Part shown: piece by piece, positions 36,434 to 45,506 of the stretch | How positions within the stretch are numbered: the first letter of the stretch is position 1 | Layout of the letters: the number at the start of each line of letters is the position of its first letter | NCBI RefSeq assembly: GCF_000375465.1 | Contig: NZ_AQXH01000003.1 | Coordinates: forward strand, 1-64,000 | Direction of reading: 5' to 3' | DNA from: Balneola vulgaris DSM 17893 | GTDB lineage: Bacteria; Bacteroidota; Rhodothermia; Balneolales; Balneolaceae | Length of the DNA stretch: 64,000 nt | Notes under the pieces: model-generated | What the model was told of the DNA's origin: nothing | The model's database searches: none | The model's input: only the letters and a program-made list of their open reading frames with translations | Position numbers and translations under genes: made by a program

Positions 36434-38437
36434 ATGACAAAATTATTCACACGCTTGACCTTATTGGTGGTAGCCCTTGTTTTCGCATCGGGTACGGCCA
36501 TCGCTCAAGAGAAAAAAATTGTTTTCTCTCAAAAGCAGATAAACCTAAAACTCAATGAAGAGTCAAAAATTGAAGCGAAAGTAGTAGACGCTCAAGGCAA
36601 TACAACTGCCGATTCTTTAATCTTCTTTACAAGAAACCGTCGTTCTATCATTGTAACACCAAAGGGCGATATCAAAGCAATTGCTTCTGGTAGTTTTACA
36701 GTAATTGCTCGAACTATTACTGCTGATCGTAACGATCGTATCACTGCAACACTTCCAGTAAACGTAGCCTACCCTCCTGTAAAATCAATTACATTTGCGA
36801 ACACTCCTAATAATTTCTACAACACCACTACGGTTGAGTTAGATATTCAGGTAATGGATGAGGCTAATGTATTACGCGACAATGTTGAAGTTACACTGAG
36901 CAGTTCAAACCCAGATGTAGCAACTGTTGATGAGTACAACAATGTAACAGCACATAAAACAGGTAACTTCACTATTACAGCCAAAGCTGAAAACAAAACA
37001 GCTACTTGGAAGTCGAAAGTAGTTAAGAACCCAATCGACCGTATTGTACTAACGCACAACTACGAAGGAAAGGAAATTCGTACGGGTGACGTAGTTCGCT
37101 TTACAGCCAAAGCGGTTGATGCTCGTGGTAATGAAGTTAGTGATGCACCGCTTTTATATTCTTTTATTGCTGAACCAGATGATCAATTAGGTCAGGGTGC
37201 AGCAGGTCAAGTTGCTCAAGACGGACGTTTTGTAGCTAATAAAACTGGCAAGTACACTATCATGGCACAAACAGGTAATACAGTTGCACGTAGCACCATC
37301 AAAGCCGTACCAAGAAATGTTCAGCGTCCAATCACGGTAGTTGGAAAAGGTATTGTAAATCACACCAGAACTTCTGACTTATGGGTTTGGGAAGGCGTTG
37401 ACGGTAGAGATTATGCTGTTACCGGTACCTGGGGTGGCAACGGTGAAGCACTATTCTGGGATGTTACCGATCCTGAAAATATCATCCCAATTGATACTGT
37501 TGTTGTAGATGCACGTACAGTAAATGATGTGAAAGTATCAGAAGACGGCCGCGTAGCTGTTATTACTCGTGAAGGAGCTTCAGACCGTAAAAATGGTATC
37601 ATCATCCTTGATGTAACCAACCCAAGAGATGTTAAATTACTTTCTGAGTACACAGAAGGTATGACTGGCGGTGTGCATAACACCTTTATTTATGAAGACC
37701 ATGTATACGCTGTAAACAACGGTCGTAAGTACGACATCATCAATATTGAAGACCCAAGAAACCCTAAAACAGTAGGTGTATTTGAATTAGATACTCCTGG
37801 ACATTCTATTCATGATGTATGGATTCAAGATGGTATCGCATACTCTTCAAACTGGAGCGATGGTATTGTAGCTGTTGATATTGGAAGCAATGCAAGCTCT
37901 GACCTTCCAGGTGCGGGTGGTTCACCAGAAAACCCAGTACAGTTAGGTAGCTATACATACCCAAGTGGCTGGAACCATGCTGCATTCCCATTCAAGAGCC
38001 AAAGTACAGGTGATTTCTACGTTGTAGCTGGTGACGAATCTTTCCCTTATGGTTTAGATACTGAAGGCCCAAACCGTGCTGCGGGTTGGTTACACTTTGT
38101 GAAATTTGATGACTGGGATTCTCCGGAAGAAGTTGCACGTTACCAAGTTCCTGAAGCTGGTACCCACAACTACTGGGTTGAAGGCGATATCATGTATGCA
38201 TCATTCTATAATGGTGGCTTACGTGTTATTGATATCTCAGGTGAGCTTATGGGCGACCTATACGAGCAAGGCAGAGAGATTGCTTCTTTCAGACCATATG
38301 ATAGCGAAGCATTCATCCCTAATGCTACTTTCGTTTGGGGTCCACAGCCATATAAAGGATACATTTTCCTATCTGATTGGAATTCAGGAATTTGGGCAGT
38401 TAAATTGGGCGAAAGCACAGCTCAAGGCACTAACTAA
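36434..38437 (+). CDS. Secreted Ig-like (BIG2) / LVIVD-repeat beta-propeller protein, copy 2
   Basis: A 667-residue paralogue of the preceding gene with the same plan: signal peptide ending TAIAQ, three Ig-like domains, then an LVIVD propeller. Long stretches match almost exactly, for example TSDLWVWEGVDGRDYA, KVSEDGR followed by AVI, YSSNWSDG and LGSYTYPSGWNHAA. The Ig-like half has diverged more than the propeller half. This points to a tandem duplication with stronger constraint on the propeller. A GC-rich terminator follows at 38457. Confidence 0.85.
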   Translation: MTKLFTRLTLLVVALVFASGTAIAQEKKIVFSQKQINLKLNEESKIEAKVVDAQGNTTADSLIFFTRNRRSIIVTPKGDIKAIASGSFTVIARTITADRNDRITATLPVNVAYPPVKSITFANTPNNFYNTTTVELDIQVMDEANVLRDNVEVTLSSSNPDVATVDEYNNVTAHKTGNFTITAKAENKTATWKSKVVKNPIDRIVLTHNYEGKEIRTGDVVRFTAKAVDARGNEVSDAPLLYSFIAEPDDQLGQGAAGQVAQDGRFVANKTGKYTIMAQTGNTVARSTIKAVPRNVQRPITVVGKGIVNHTRTSDLWVWEGVDGRDYAVTGTWGGNGEALFWDVTDPENIIPIDTVVVDARTVNDVKVSEDGRVAVITREGASDRKNGIIILDVTNPRDVKLLSEYTEGMTGGVHNTFIYEDHVYAVNNGRKYDIINIEDPRNPKTVGVFELDTPGHSIHDVWIQDGIAYSSNWSDGIVAVDIGSNASSDLPGAGGSPENPVQLGSYTYPSGWNHAAFPFKSQSTGDFYVVAGDESFPYGLDTEGPNRAAGWLHFVKFDDWDSPEEVARYQVPEAGTHNYWVEGDIMYASFYNGGLRVIDISGELMGDLYEQGREIASFRPYDSEAFIPNATFVWGPQPYKGYIFLSDWNSGIWAVKLGESTAQGTN

Positions 38438-38456
38438 TTCAAACTTAGGTTAAATA

Positions 38457-38484
38457 CATTGGGGGCTTTATGCCCCCTTTACTT
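38457..38484 (+). terminator. Terminator after the LVIVD pair
   Basis: GGGGGC (38461-38466) and GCCCCC (38472-38477) form a strong stem with a 5-base loop, followed by TTTACTTTT. The T tract is interrupted, so termination may be partial and allow some read-through into the YncE-like gene 22 bases later. Confidence 0.75.
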
Positions 38485-38506
38485 TTAAGCTGAAACACTA
38501 TTTAAT

Positions 38507-39673
38507 ATGCGTGATATGAATCATCACCCAAAGAGACGAATTTTAGCAATTACATTTTTATTTCTAATTGGATTCTGTTTATCTGCCTTCTCGGTATCGG
38601 CTCAAGATTACTATGTTTATGTAGCCGCTGAATCGGAAGATGAGGTTCACCTGATCAAATTAGATGGAGAGACCGAAAAAGCTGAAATAGCTAAAACTAT
38701 TACCGTTGGTCGTTATCCTACTGAAACTGATGGCCCACATGGTATTAACATTTCCCCAGATGGCGAATATTGGTTCTTATCCATTGCCCATGGAAATCCA
38801 TATGGATACCTAGCTAAATACAAAACTGGAACCGACGAACTTGTAGCCACTACAGATTTAGGAATGTTTCCAGCGAGTATGGAAATATCTAAAGCTACTG
38901 GCTTACTATATGTAGTAAACTTCAACCTTCATGGCGATATGGTACCAAGTACCGTTTCTGTGGTAGATCCAGAATTCATGGAAGTGGTAACCGATATTGA
39001 GACTGGAATCATGCCTCACGGTTCAAGAATATCAGATGATGGTACGAAGCATTACCATGTATCTATGATGACAGATGAACTGTATGAAATTAATACAGGT
39101 GCACTTCAAGTATCTAGAAAACTGAACCTGCGCAAAGGTGCTAAAAAGATGAAAGAGATGGACCATAGTAAAATGGATCACTCCCAGCACCAAGCAAATG
39201 GAATGAAAGGCATGGATATGAAAATGCACAAGCCTGAAGTTAAACCAACTTGGGCCGACCCGCATCCAACTAAGCCTCTTGTTTATGTAGCAGGTAACGG
39301 TTCGGATGAAATCATTGAAATTGACACTGAAAAGTGGGAAATCACACGTCGACTAAAGTCAGGTAAAGCACCTTACAACCTTGAAGTAACACACGATGGC
39401 AAACTACTTGTAGCAAGCTATAAAGGTGAAGCTGCAACAGGCATCTTCGATCTTAAATCAGGTAAAGAGATTGCTAAAGTGCCAAATAGCCGAAAAGTAA
39501 CTCATGGTGTTGCTATCTCAGCCGACAACAAGTACGCATTTCTATCGGTTGAAGGAATTGGTGGTGAGCCCGGTTCTGTGGACATTATCAACCTCGAAAC
39601 CAACAAGCGTATTGCTGTTGTTGAAACTGGAAAGCAAGCAGGTGGTATTATTTTCTGGAAACAGGAAGGATAA
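38507..39673 (+). CDS. Secreted YncE-like beta-propeller with Met/His-rich insert
   Basis: A 388-residue protein with a signal peptide ending SVSAQ. It has YVTN/YncE-type propeller repeats, such as GPHGINISPDGEYWFL, MPHGSRISDDGT and THGVAISADNKYAFLS. Between two blades, residues 215-241 hold seven Met and four His, including the doublet MDHSKMDHSQH followed by GMDMKMH. MDHS-type repeats are characteristic of periplasmic copper-handling proteins (CopA/PcoA, CopB). I infer a periplasmic metal-, probably copper-, responsive or carrying propeller. It follows the two LVIVD proteins in the same direction. Confidence 0.85.
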   Translation: MRDMNHHPKRRILAITFLFLIGFCLSAFSVSAQDYYVYVAAESEDEVHLIKLDGETEKAEIAKTITVGRYPTETDGPHGINISPDGEYWFLSIAHGNPYGYLAKYKTGTDELVATTDLGMFPASMEISKATGLLYVVNFNLHGDMVPSTVSVVDPEFMEVVTDIETGIMPHGSRISDDGTKHYHVSMMTDELYEINTGALQVSRKLNLRKGAKKMKEMDHSKMDHSQHQANGMKGMDMKMHKPEVKPTWADPHPTKPLVYVAGNGSDEIIEIDTEKWEITRRLKSGKAPYNLEVTHDGKLLVASYKGEAATGIFDLKSGKEIAKVPNSRKVTHGVAISADNKYAFLSVEGIGGEPGSVDIINLETNKRIAVVETGKQAGGIIFWKQEG

Positions 39674-39685
39674 ACTACTTTCTAT

Positions 39686-40402
39686 CTAGTAATTCATTTT
39701 AAGCGAGATCACATGACTCGCTTTCATCCCTTTATTAGCCAACTTGGCTACCGTTTCTTCATCTAAGATGTCGAGATGATAGCCAAGTTCTTCGGCTATC
39801 ACTGATAATACAGGATCAAGCTTCCCATCTTCTGTATTAAAACGCACATAAGCAGATCGCGTGCGTAGATCAATTTTCTTAATTGCCCTTCCCAACATAT
39901 TCGAACATTTCGAAATATCATTTATCATGAATTTCTGCTCAAGCTGTGGGCGTGGCTGTGTAAACTCGCGGGTAGTTTCACTTACCGTTAAAATCTTTGA
40001 TGAAGCTTTGTCAAACTGTAACCACTCGATACGATAATGAAGCAGTTCAATAAAGTAATTTATGTAGCTTGGATTAATCCCTGAGATCGCAAAGTAGATT
40101 GGGTTATTAAGCACCTTTCCTACTTCTTCTATCTCAACGTCGAACCAAATAGTATCTTTTTGAAGGGAAAATGTAGTGCTGTCAATTCCTTTCGATGAGT
40201 CTACCGTAAGTAGATATCCTTTGTCATCAAGACTGGAGATTTTAGAACCCTCAATCCCAAACTTAATAGCAGGTCTATCCGAAGTAGGGTTTACAAAATC
40301 AGGTGCATAGTTATTCACACGAACAACCATGTCATCTATATTAATTTTGATTCTAACAAACCCTTCCTCTATCGGAAGTCCATATGCACTATGTTCGCTC
40401 AT
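39686..40402 (-). CDS. Conserved-looking protein of unknown function, 238 aa
   Basis: A 238-residue, soluble-looking protein with no signal peptide or membrane helix, starting MSEHSAYGLPIEEGF. The N-terminal 150 residues look beta-rich (VRIKINIDDMVVRV, IKFGIEGSKISSLDDKGYLLTV). The C-terminal 60 are helical and charged, with RTRSAYVRFNTEDGKLDPV. The composition and phrasing look like a real coding frame, and no overlapping frame competes. I do not recognise the family. The first part is faintly reminiscent of a PilZ-like barrel, but the RxxxR and D/NxSxxG motifs are not convincingly there. It is convergent with the YncE-like gene (12-bp gap). Confidence 0.65.
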   Translation of the reverse strand: MSEHSAYGLPIEEGFVRIKINIDDMVVRVNNYAPDFVNPTSDRPAIKFGIEGSKISSLDDKGYLLTVDSSKGIDSTTFSLQKDTIWFDVEIEEVGKVLNNPIYFAISGINPSYINYFIELLHYRIEWLQFDKASSKILTVSETTREFTQPRPQLEQKFMINDISKCSNMLGRAIKKIDLRTRSAYVRFNTEDGKLDPVLSVIAEELGYHLDILDEETVAKLANKGMKASHVISLKMNY

Positions 40403-40548
40403 TTCTTTACCTAATTAAAGCCCTCATTTTACTGCATCAAACATAATCTTTTAATTAAACAGGTGGATATTTAAAAACCTATTTTAGAGGATTATAATAT
40501 TTAGTGTTAGCTAAAAATTTATTAAGTTCGATAAAAATTCTATTTATC

Positions 40549-41373
40549 ATGATTCCAGATCTATTTTACGAATTAAATCCTATTACACAAGCTTTAATTG
40601 GTGGACTCTTTACTTGGGCTGTTACAGCATTGGGAGCCTCCCTCGTATTCTTCACTAAAAAGATAAATTACCCTTTATTAGACAGCATGATGGGCTTTGC
40701 TGCGGGGGTTATGATAGCGGCAAGTGTATGGTCGTTAATCATTCCATCTATTGATATGGCGGAAGCACAAGGCTCTATCCCTTGGTTGCCAGCCGTTATT
40801 GGTTTTCTTGGCGGTGGAGTGTTTTTAAGAATCTGCGATCAATATTTACCACATTTGCATCTTGGGTTAGACAAATCACAAGCGGAAGGGATTCCAACTA
40901 AATGGCGCCGTTCTACGCTTTTGGTGCTTGCAATCACTCTGCACAACATCCCCGAAGGACTTGCTGTTGGTGTTCTTTTTGGTGCCGCTGCAACAGGCGT
41001 TGACCCTACTGGTACTGCTACCGTAGCTGCAGCTATAGCACTTGCACTGGGTATAGGTATTCAAAATTTCCCTGAAGGCATGGCTGTTTCTATGCCATTA
41101 CGCCGTGATGGTTTATCTGTGAAAAAGAGTTTTTGGTATGGCCAAGTATCTGGGGTTGTTGAGCCTATTTCAGCCGTTATTGGTACTGCCGCAGTAATAT
41201 TTGTTCAACCAATGTTACCATATGCATTAGCCTTTGCAGCTGGTGCCATGATTTATGTAGTTGTGGAAGAATTAATACCCGAGAGTCAGCATCATGGAAA
41301 CACCGATATAGCCACTTTAGGAACAATGGTTGGTTTTTGTGTGATGATGGTCCTAGATGTGTCTTTAGGATAA
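40549..41373 (+). CDS. ZIP-family divalent metal transporter (ZupT/GufA-like)
   Basis: I use the ATG at 40549 ([11 protein letters not shown]), giving 274 residues; the frame also opens at a GTG at 40504 with an extra 15 residues that look non-native. It has eight predicted membrane helices. The two metal-binding signatures lie in helices IV and [12 protein letters not shown] and [19 protein letters not shown] proteins import or equilibrate zinc, iron or manganese across the inner membrane. Its location 0.9 kb after a propeller with a Met/His site hints at a metal-related neighbourhood, but it is a separate unit. Confidence 0.92.
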   Translation: MIPDLFYELNPITQALIGGLFTWAVTALGASLVFFTKKINYPLLDSMMGFAAGVMIAASVWSLIIPSIDMAEAQGSIPWLPAVIGFLGGGVFLRICDQYLPHLHLGLDKSQAEGIPTKWRRSTLLVLAITLHNIPEGLAVGVLFGAAATGVDPTGTATVAAAIALALGIGIQNFPEGMAVSMPLRRDGLSVKKSFWYGQVSGVVEPISAVIGTAAVIFVQPMLPYALAFAAGAMIYVVVEELIPESQHHGNTDIATLGTMVGFCVMMVLDVSLG

Positions 41374-41403
41374 ATTACTACCCATCCCATCCGAATTTAA
41401 TAA

Positions 41404-41440
41404 GCATGCGTAGTCTCTATAAAACGGAGACTACCCATGC
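41404..41440 (+). promoter_or_regulatory. Hairpin occluding the ribosome site and start codon of the response regulator gene
   Basis: The arms are 41404-41417 and 41427-41440. They pair at 13 of 14 positions (one C-C mismatch) around a 9-base loop. The right arm contains the GGAG ribosome site (41426-41429, first G in the loop) and the ATG at 41437-41439. No T run follows, so it is not a typical terminator. Such a stem should block translation unless melted or remodelled. Confidence 0.75.
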
Positions 41441-41844
41441 TTTCACTTGATAACAAAACCCTACTTATTGCAGAAGACAATATGGTCTTCTCTATTATAC
41501 TTGAAAGACTTGTTGCTCAGACGGGTATAGAAACTATTGGTGTGTGTATAACAGAAGAACACGTTGTAAATGAAGCGCTTACACATCGCCCCGATTTCAT
41601 CATTATGGACATTCTTTTAGCTGATGGAAATGGAATTGAAGCCGCAAAGAAAATTCGTAAAGAATACGAACCCACTATCATCTTTATAACTGGTGGTAAA
41701 TTTTCTGAATATATTCAGCTCCATTTAGAGCGTGAAGAACATGTACTTTCAAAACCATTCAGTGTTGAAGATGTGAACATTGAATTTGCTAAAGCTCTAG
41801 GACTGATTCCCGTTCCGCAACTCCAAAGCTACTCAAAGAACTAA
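41437..41844 (+). CDS. Single-domain response regulator (CheY-like receiver)
   Basis: A 135-residue protein that is only a receiver domain. It has the acidic pair Glu13-Asp14 in LLIAEDNMVFS, the phospho-acceptor Asp58 in FIIMDILLADGNG, Thr85 in IFITGGKF and Lys106 in LSKPFS. There is no output domain, so it must act through protein contacts. No histidine kinase is adjacent; the nearest is 18 kb away. No alternative start exists that would keep the first strand, so translation must begin at the ATG buried in the 41404-41440 hairpin. Its last 12 bases overlap the convergent GNAT gene. Confidence 0.9.
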   Translation: MLSLDNKTLLIAEDNMVFSIILERLVAQTGIETIGVCITEEHVVNEALTHRPDFIIMDILLADGNGIEAAKKIRKEYEPTIIFITGGKFSEYIQLHLEREEHVLSKPFSVEDVNIEFAKALGLIPVPQLQSYSKN

Positions 41845-42252
41845 GAACATACAGGTAGCGCCTGTAGGGCACAATTCTGCAAACTCTGAAGTTTTCTGCA
41901 TAGGCTTAGGTGCTTTCGATCGATCTATTTGCTGAAAGCCAACCTTTTTGAAATAATTGCTAGCCGTTTCTGTAAGTAAATATATACTATGCAGTTTTTG
42001 GTTTTTGGTGTAATTCAATAAATCCGTTATCAGCTCTTGGGCCACCCCTTTACTTCTATAATCAGGATGAACTACTACTGAACGTAGTAAGCCATACTCT
42101 TCCTGAATCTCAATGGCAGCACAACCAATTAGCGTATTTTCTTCAACTTTGGTAACAAAGTGAATATGATCTTGTTTAATATCCTGATAAGGTAACGAAG
42201 CTTGTTTTAAAAGCGCTTGAATCTGATCATATGGAATAGAATTTCTATTCAT
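41833..42252 (-). CDS. GNAT acetyltransferase, ArsN2-like
   Basis: I set the start at the ATG at 42252 (MNRNSIPYDQ), giving 139 residues; the longer frame to 42336 overlaps the upstream gene deeply. The acetyl-CoA loop is visible in LRSVVVHPDYRSKGVAQELI. The C-terminal block TSEFAELCPTGATCM is the pattern of ArsN2-type acetyltransferases, described from arsenic-resistance contexts. No ars gene lies nearby, so arsenic detoxification is not supported by context. It overlaps the PH-domain gene by 8 bp and closes a four-gene operon. Confidence 0.83.
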   Translation of the reverse strand: MNRNSIPYDQIQALLKQASLPYQDIKQDHIHFVTKVEENTLIGCAAIEIQEEYGLLRSVVVHPDYRSKGVAQELITDLLNYTKNQKLHSIYLLTETASNYFKKVGFQQIDRSKAPKPMQKTSEFAELCPTGATCMFLVL

Positions 42253-43729
42253 GCTCTTCGACTGATATTGAGGACCTTCCTTTTCCTTCAATGAGCCAAC
42301 TTCTGAGTTTAATTGCAATAGAATGGTCCATATCATTAATTCCGAAAGTCATGCCCTTGGCCCCCGACGCTGTTGTAACCGAGACGGTCGACAAGTTTTT
42401 ATACTCTTGAAACGGATGTGCGGACTCATCCACTACTTGAATTCGATTTCGTCTGATAAAGGCCGTTTTTCGAACCAAATCCCGCGATCGAATAACCAAT
42501 TGATGTTGATTAAATGTGAGTCCCGCATCACGGAAACGAAGCCATCCTAATATCGAAAATGGAACTACTAATAAGCTAAGCATCCAACCATAGGTCCAGT
42601 AGAAAGAAGCAAATGGTAATGCCACTAGTAATAAGTAATTGGGTTTGCGAATATACTTAAAGAATGCTCGTTCAGGAGGTCTGACATCTAGTTTTTCGGG
42701 AGTAAAATCAGGCATAAACCGCTCAAAGAAACTACCTAAACTAGCTTTCGAGATATAGGGCGCTAATACTATCGATCGTTGCTTTTCTTGTTGTTGAAAG
42801 CCTGCACTTTCAACAAATAGCATTCCGAATCCAAATGGTTGCCGCAGTACTCCTTCTGTGAATCGAACTGCTTGTACTCGATCAAAAGGAATCGTTATCT
42901 GTTTGCGTTCAAGTAGCCCAGAGCTGATAACAAGTTCCTTTTTGTACTTTTTGATGGTGAAATCAGCGTGGGTCAAAATCACCCCAAGAAATGACAAGCC
43001 CCAAGAGAGAATAAAGATTACGATTACAAGCCCAATGATGAGTGTTACATTATTAAAACCTGGTAACCGATCTAATAAATACTGAAGGTTTTCTTGGTTG
43101 ATGAATTGGTCCATTTGCCCGGATATAGCGCCTAATATCGATGCGATGATACCAAAATTGCCCGATGTTAACGCTGCCATCAATAATTCTCGCTTCGAAA
43201 TCTTCCATTGGTCTTCGATCAAATCATCATCTAGCTCTTCAATTACTTGATCTTCCAAGAATTCATCGGTCGCTAATTCAACAGACTCTGCACTCCTATT
43301 CCGCTTTAAGGCATCCTGTAACTCTTTCGCTTCACCTGCTGATATAGCCGCTAGTGTTGCATTACCATTTCCACTTCCAGCTGACTTTATTTCAACTTTC
43401 ACCAAGCCAAATAACCGCTGAATAATCCCTTCCGTTACATCAATGGTTTGAATGCGCTCACGATCCATGAAAAGGTTATTTCGAACTAAAATCCCCTTTT
43501 TAATCTGGAGTTCACCATCCTTTACACGGTATTCAAAACGTACCCAATCTAGCACACCAGTAACAAAGGCTAGTACTAGTGTTCCAGCAAATACATACCA
43601 GAATATCATCCCGTCTGATTGGCGGGTACCCACAAAGAATAGCACTAGAAAGGTGAATAAATTCTTTCGTACTAAATTGAACAGCTTATCAACAGCTGCC
43701 GCCCAATGTTGCCGTCTATATTCAGACAT
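42245..43729 (-). CDS. Bacterial PH-domain (bPH2/YdbT-like) membrane protein
   Basis: A 494-residue membrane protein with three YdbT/DUF304-type PH modules interleaved with paired membrane helices, for example VRFEYRVKDGELQIKKGIL, then RERIQTIDVTEGIIQRLFG, and RVQAVRFTEGVLRQPFG. This is the partner layout of Bacillus YdbT, linked with YdbS to tolerance of membrane-active compounds. Its start overlaps the YdbS-like gene by 8 bp. Ligand and mechanism are unknown. Confidence 0.87.
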   Translation of the reverse strand: MSEYRRQHWAAAVDKLFNLVRKNLFTFLVLFFVGTRQSDGMIFWYVFAGTLVLAFVTGVLDWVRFEYRVKDGELQIKKGILVRNNLFMDRERIQTIDVTEGIIQRLFGLVKVEIKSAGSGNGNATLAAISAGEAKELQDALKRNRSAESVELATDEFLEDQVIEELDDDLIEDQWKISKRELLMAALTSGNFGIIASILGAISGQMDQFINQENLQYLLDRLPGFNNVTLIIGLVIVIFILSWGLSFLGVILTHADFTIKKYKKELVISSGLLERKQITIPFDRVQAVRFTEGVLRQPFGFGMLFVESAGFQQQEKQRSIVLAPYISKASLGSFFERFMPDFTPEKLDVRPPERAFFKYIRKPNYLLLVALPFASFYWTYGWMLSLLVVPFSILGWLRFRDAGLTFNQHQLVIRSRDLVRKTAFIRRNRIQVVDESAHPFQEYKNLSTVSVTTASGAKGMTFGINDMDHSIAIKLRSWLIEGKGRSSISVEEHE

Positions 43730-44204
43730 CCTCTTTTACCTGCCTTACCAAATACGAAATTTTATTACGAACCTCCTTCGCGATCTCATCATTGAGCGCT
43801 GGGATTTCGTGGGTGGTAGCCGCCGTTGATATTTTAACCGACGATAACCCAAACTTTCGAAATATGGGCCCTTGATTTGTATCCACATGTTGCACGCGGT
43901 TAATTGGAACCAGCGTTCTCTTTTTAACCACTAAGCCTCGAAGTAGATCTATCTCTTGCTCGCCCACATCATATCGCCAACGTTTCCAACGAAGGGAGGG
44001 AATAAAGAAGGATACCAATAAGTACAAGATAATTGCTGCGAGACTAAGCGCGCCAAAAATTATATAGTTTAGATCATTTGCCCACCACGAGATTCCACCA
44101 TATCCAATTGCGGGAGTGAAAAAGAATAGTCCATAAATCAGTCCACTTAAGCGCCATGCTTTAATGGCATTTCGATCAATTCTTGTCTCTGGAGTATCAT
44201 TCAT
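43722..44204 (-). CDS. Bacterial PH-domain (YdbS-like) membrane protein
   Basis: A 160-residue protein with two membrane helices (about 18-65) and one bPH2 module. The module shows RWRYDVGEQEIDLLRGLVVKK and TLVPINRVQHVDTNQGPIFRKFGLSS, the same core as in its larger partner. Short YdbS and long YdbT are normally encoded side by side and probably work together. It lies 3 bases after the MFS gene on the same strand and overlaps the YdbT-like gene by 8 bp. Confidence 0.87.
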   Translation of the reverse strand: MNDTPETRIDRNAIKAWRLSGLIYGLFFFTPAIGYGGISWWANDLNYIIFGALSLAAIILYLLVSFFIPSLRWKRWRYDVGEQEIDLLRGLVVKKRTLVPINRVQHVDTNQGPIFRKFGLSSVKISTAATTHEIPALNDEIAKEVRNKISYLVRQVKEDV

Positions 44205-44207
44205 AAG

Positions 44208-45506
44208 CTATTCTTTAACGGGCACGGTTTCTAATGTCGGTGCCTCTTCTTCATTTACACTAAACATGAGGACTAACCCAATAAGTAGCAAGATTAGAAT
44301 TGATGTCATTCCTAATCGCTGGCTTCCAAATTGAAGGGTTAAAAATCCTACTAACATTGGCCCTACAAAAGAGGTCACTTTCCCAGAAAGTGCTAGCAAA
44401 CCAAACATCTGATTTTCCAACCCAGGAGGTGATAATCGCCCCATAAAGGAACGGCTCGCCGATTGTATAGGCCCAACAAATATACCTAAAAGTAGTCCCC
44501 AAATTATAAACCACATTACAGATTGAACTACAATCAATGCTATTAATGGGATAATAAGTCCCAAAATAGATACGATAATAGTGAATTTACTACCTGATTT
44601 ATCATCCAGCCAAGCAAAACCAAAAGCTCCTAGCCCAGCCGTTACATTTAATCCTAGTCCAAACATCAAAATTTGTTCTTCATCCATATCAAAAGTACCT
44701 GCAGCGTACACACCGCCTAAGGCAAAAATGGTCACAATAGCATCGTTATAGAATAAACGAGCTACTAAAAACCGAACGATATTTTTTAGTTTTTTAGCCT
44801 CTCGTAGTGAAGCCCGAATTTGAGCAAAGCCATCCTTCACTGCCTTTCCAATAGGTTTATTGGTTGAAGGAGTATCTTCTGTATTGAAGAATAAGGGTAA
44901 GCTAAACAGTGCATACCAAATTGCCGTGAGTATAAAAGTAGCTCGAACTGGTTCAGCCGTTGAAGCATCTAAGCCCAACCATAAACCATCGGTTTGGATG
45001 AATGCAAAAAGAGCCACTAACAAACACGCTAGTCCACCTGCATAACCGAGTCCCCAACCCCATCCGCTCCAACGACCTATCTTATCTGCGGGTACTAAAT
45101 CAGGAAGCATTGCGCTATAGAATATAAAGGCAAACTCAGCACCCACAGTAGCCAGAAACACCATTATAAGAGCCATCCAAAGTGAATCGGTTCCAGGTTC
45201 CGCAAACCATAGCATAAAACATGCTATCACACAGAGTATGGTAAAAGCCGCAATCCAAGGTTTACGCCTACCCGCTTGATCAGCAATGGCCCCTAAAATG
45301 GGTGCCCCAATAGCGATAACAATGCCGGCTGTACCAATCATGTAGCCCCATTGCGAAGTACCTATCTCAACTGATTCTGCAATAGCTTTGGTAAAATAAG
45401 CTGCAAAGATAAAAGTCTGAATGATTACGAAATATGAGCTATTCGCCCAATCATATAACGCCCACGAAAATAGTCCTTTAGATTTGGCCGTAGTTGGTTT
45501 GGTCAT
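44208..45506 (-). CDS. MFS transporter of the UMF1 (Atg22-like) family
   Basis: A 432-residue transporter with about twelve membrane helices. The opening KGLFSWALYDWANSSYFVIIQTFIFAAYF is diagnostic of the UMF1/Atg22-like branch; DQAGRRKPWIA is the MFS loop between helices 2 and 3. Fungal Atg22 exports amino acids from the vacuole, but bacterial substrates are unknown. It heads the operon continuing with both PH-domain proteins and the GNAT protein. Confidence 0.9.
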   Translation of the reverse strand: MTKPTTAKSKGLFSWALYDWANSSYFVIIQTFIFAAYFTKAIAESVEIGTSQWGYMIGTAGIVIAIGAPILGAIADQAGRRKPWIAAFTILCVIACFMLWFAEPGTDSLWMALIMVFLATVGAEFAFIFYSAMLPDLVPADKIGRWSGWGWGLGYAGGLACLLVALFAFIQTDGLWLGLDASTAEPVRATFILTAIWYALFSLPLFFNTEDTPSTNKPIGKAVKDGFAQIRASLREAKKLKNIVRFLVARLFYNDAIVTIFALGGVYAAGTFDMDEEQILMFGLGLNVTAGLGAFGFAWLDDKSGSKFTIIVSILGLIIPLIALIVVQSVMWFIIWGLLLGIFVGPIQSASRSFMGRLSPPGLENQMFGLLALSGKVTSFVGPMLVGFLTLQFGSQRLGMTSILILLLIGLVLMFSVNEEEAPTLETVPVKE

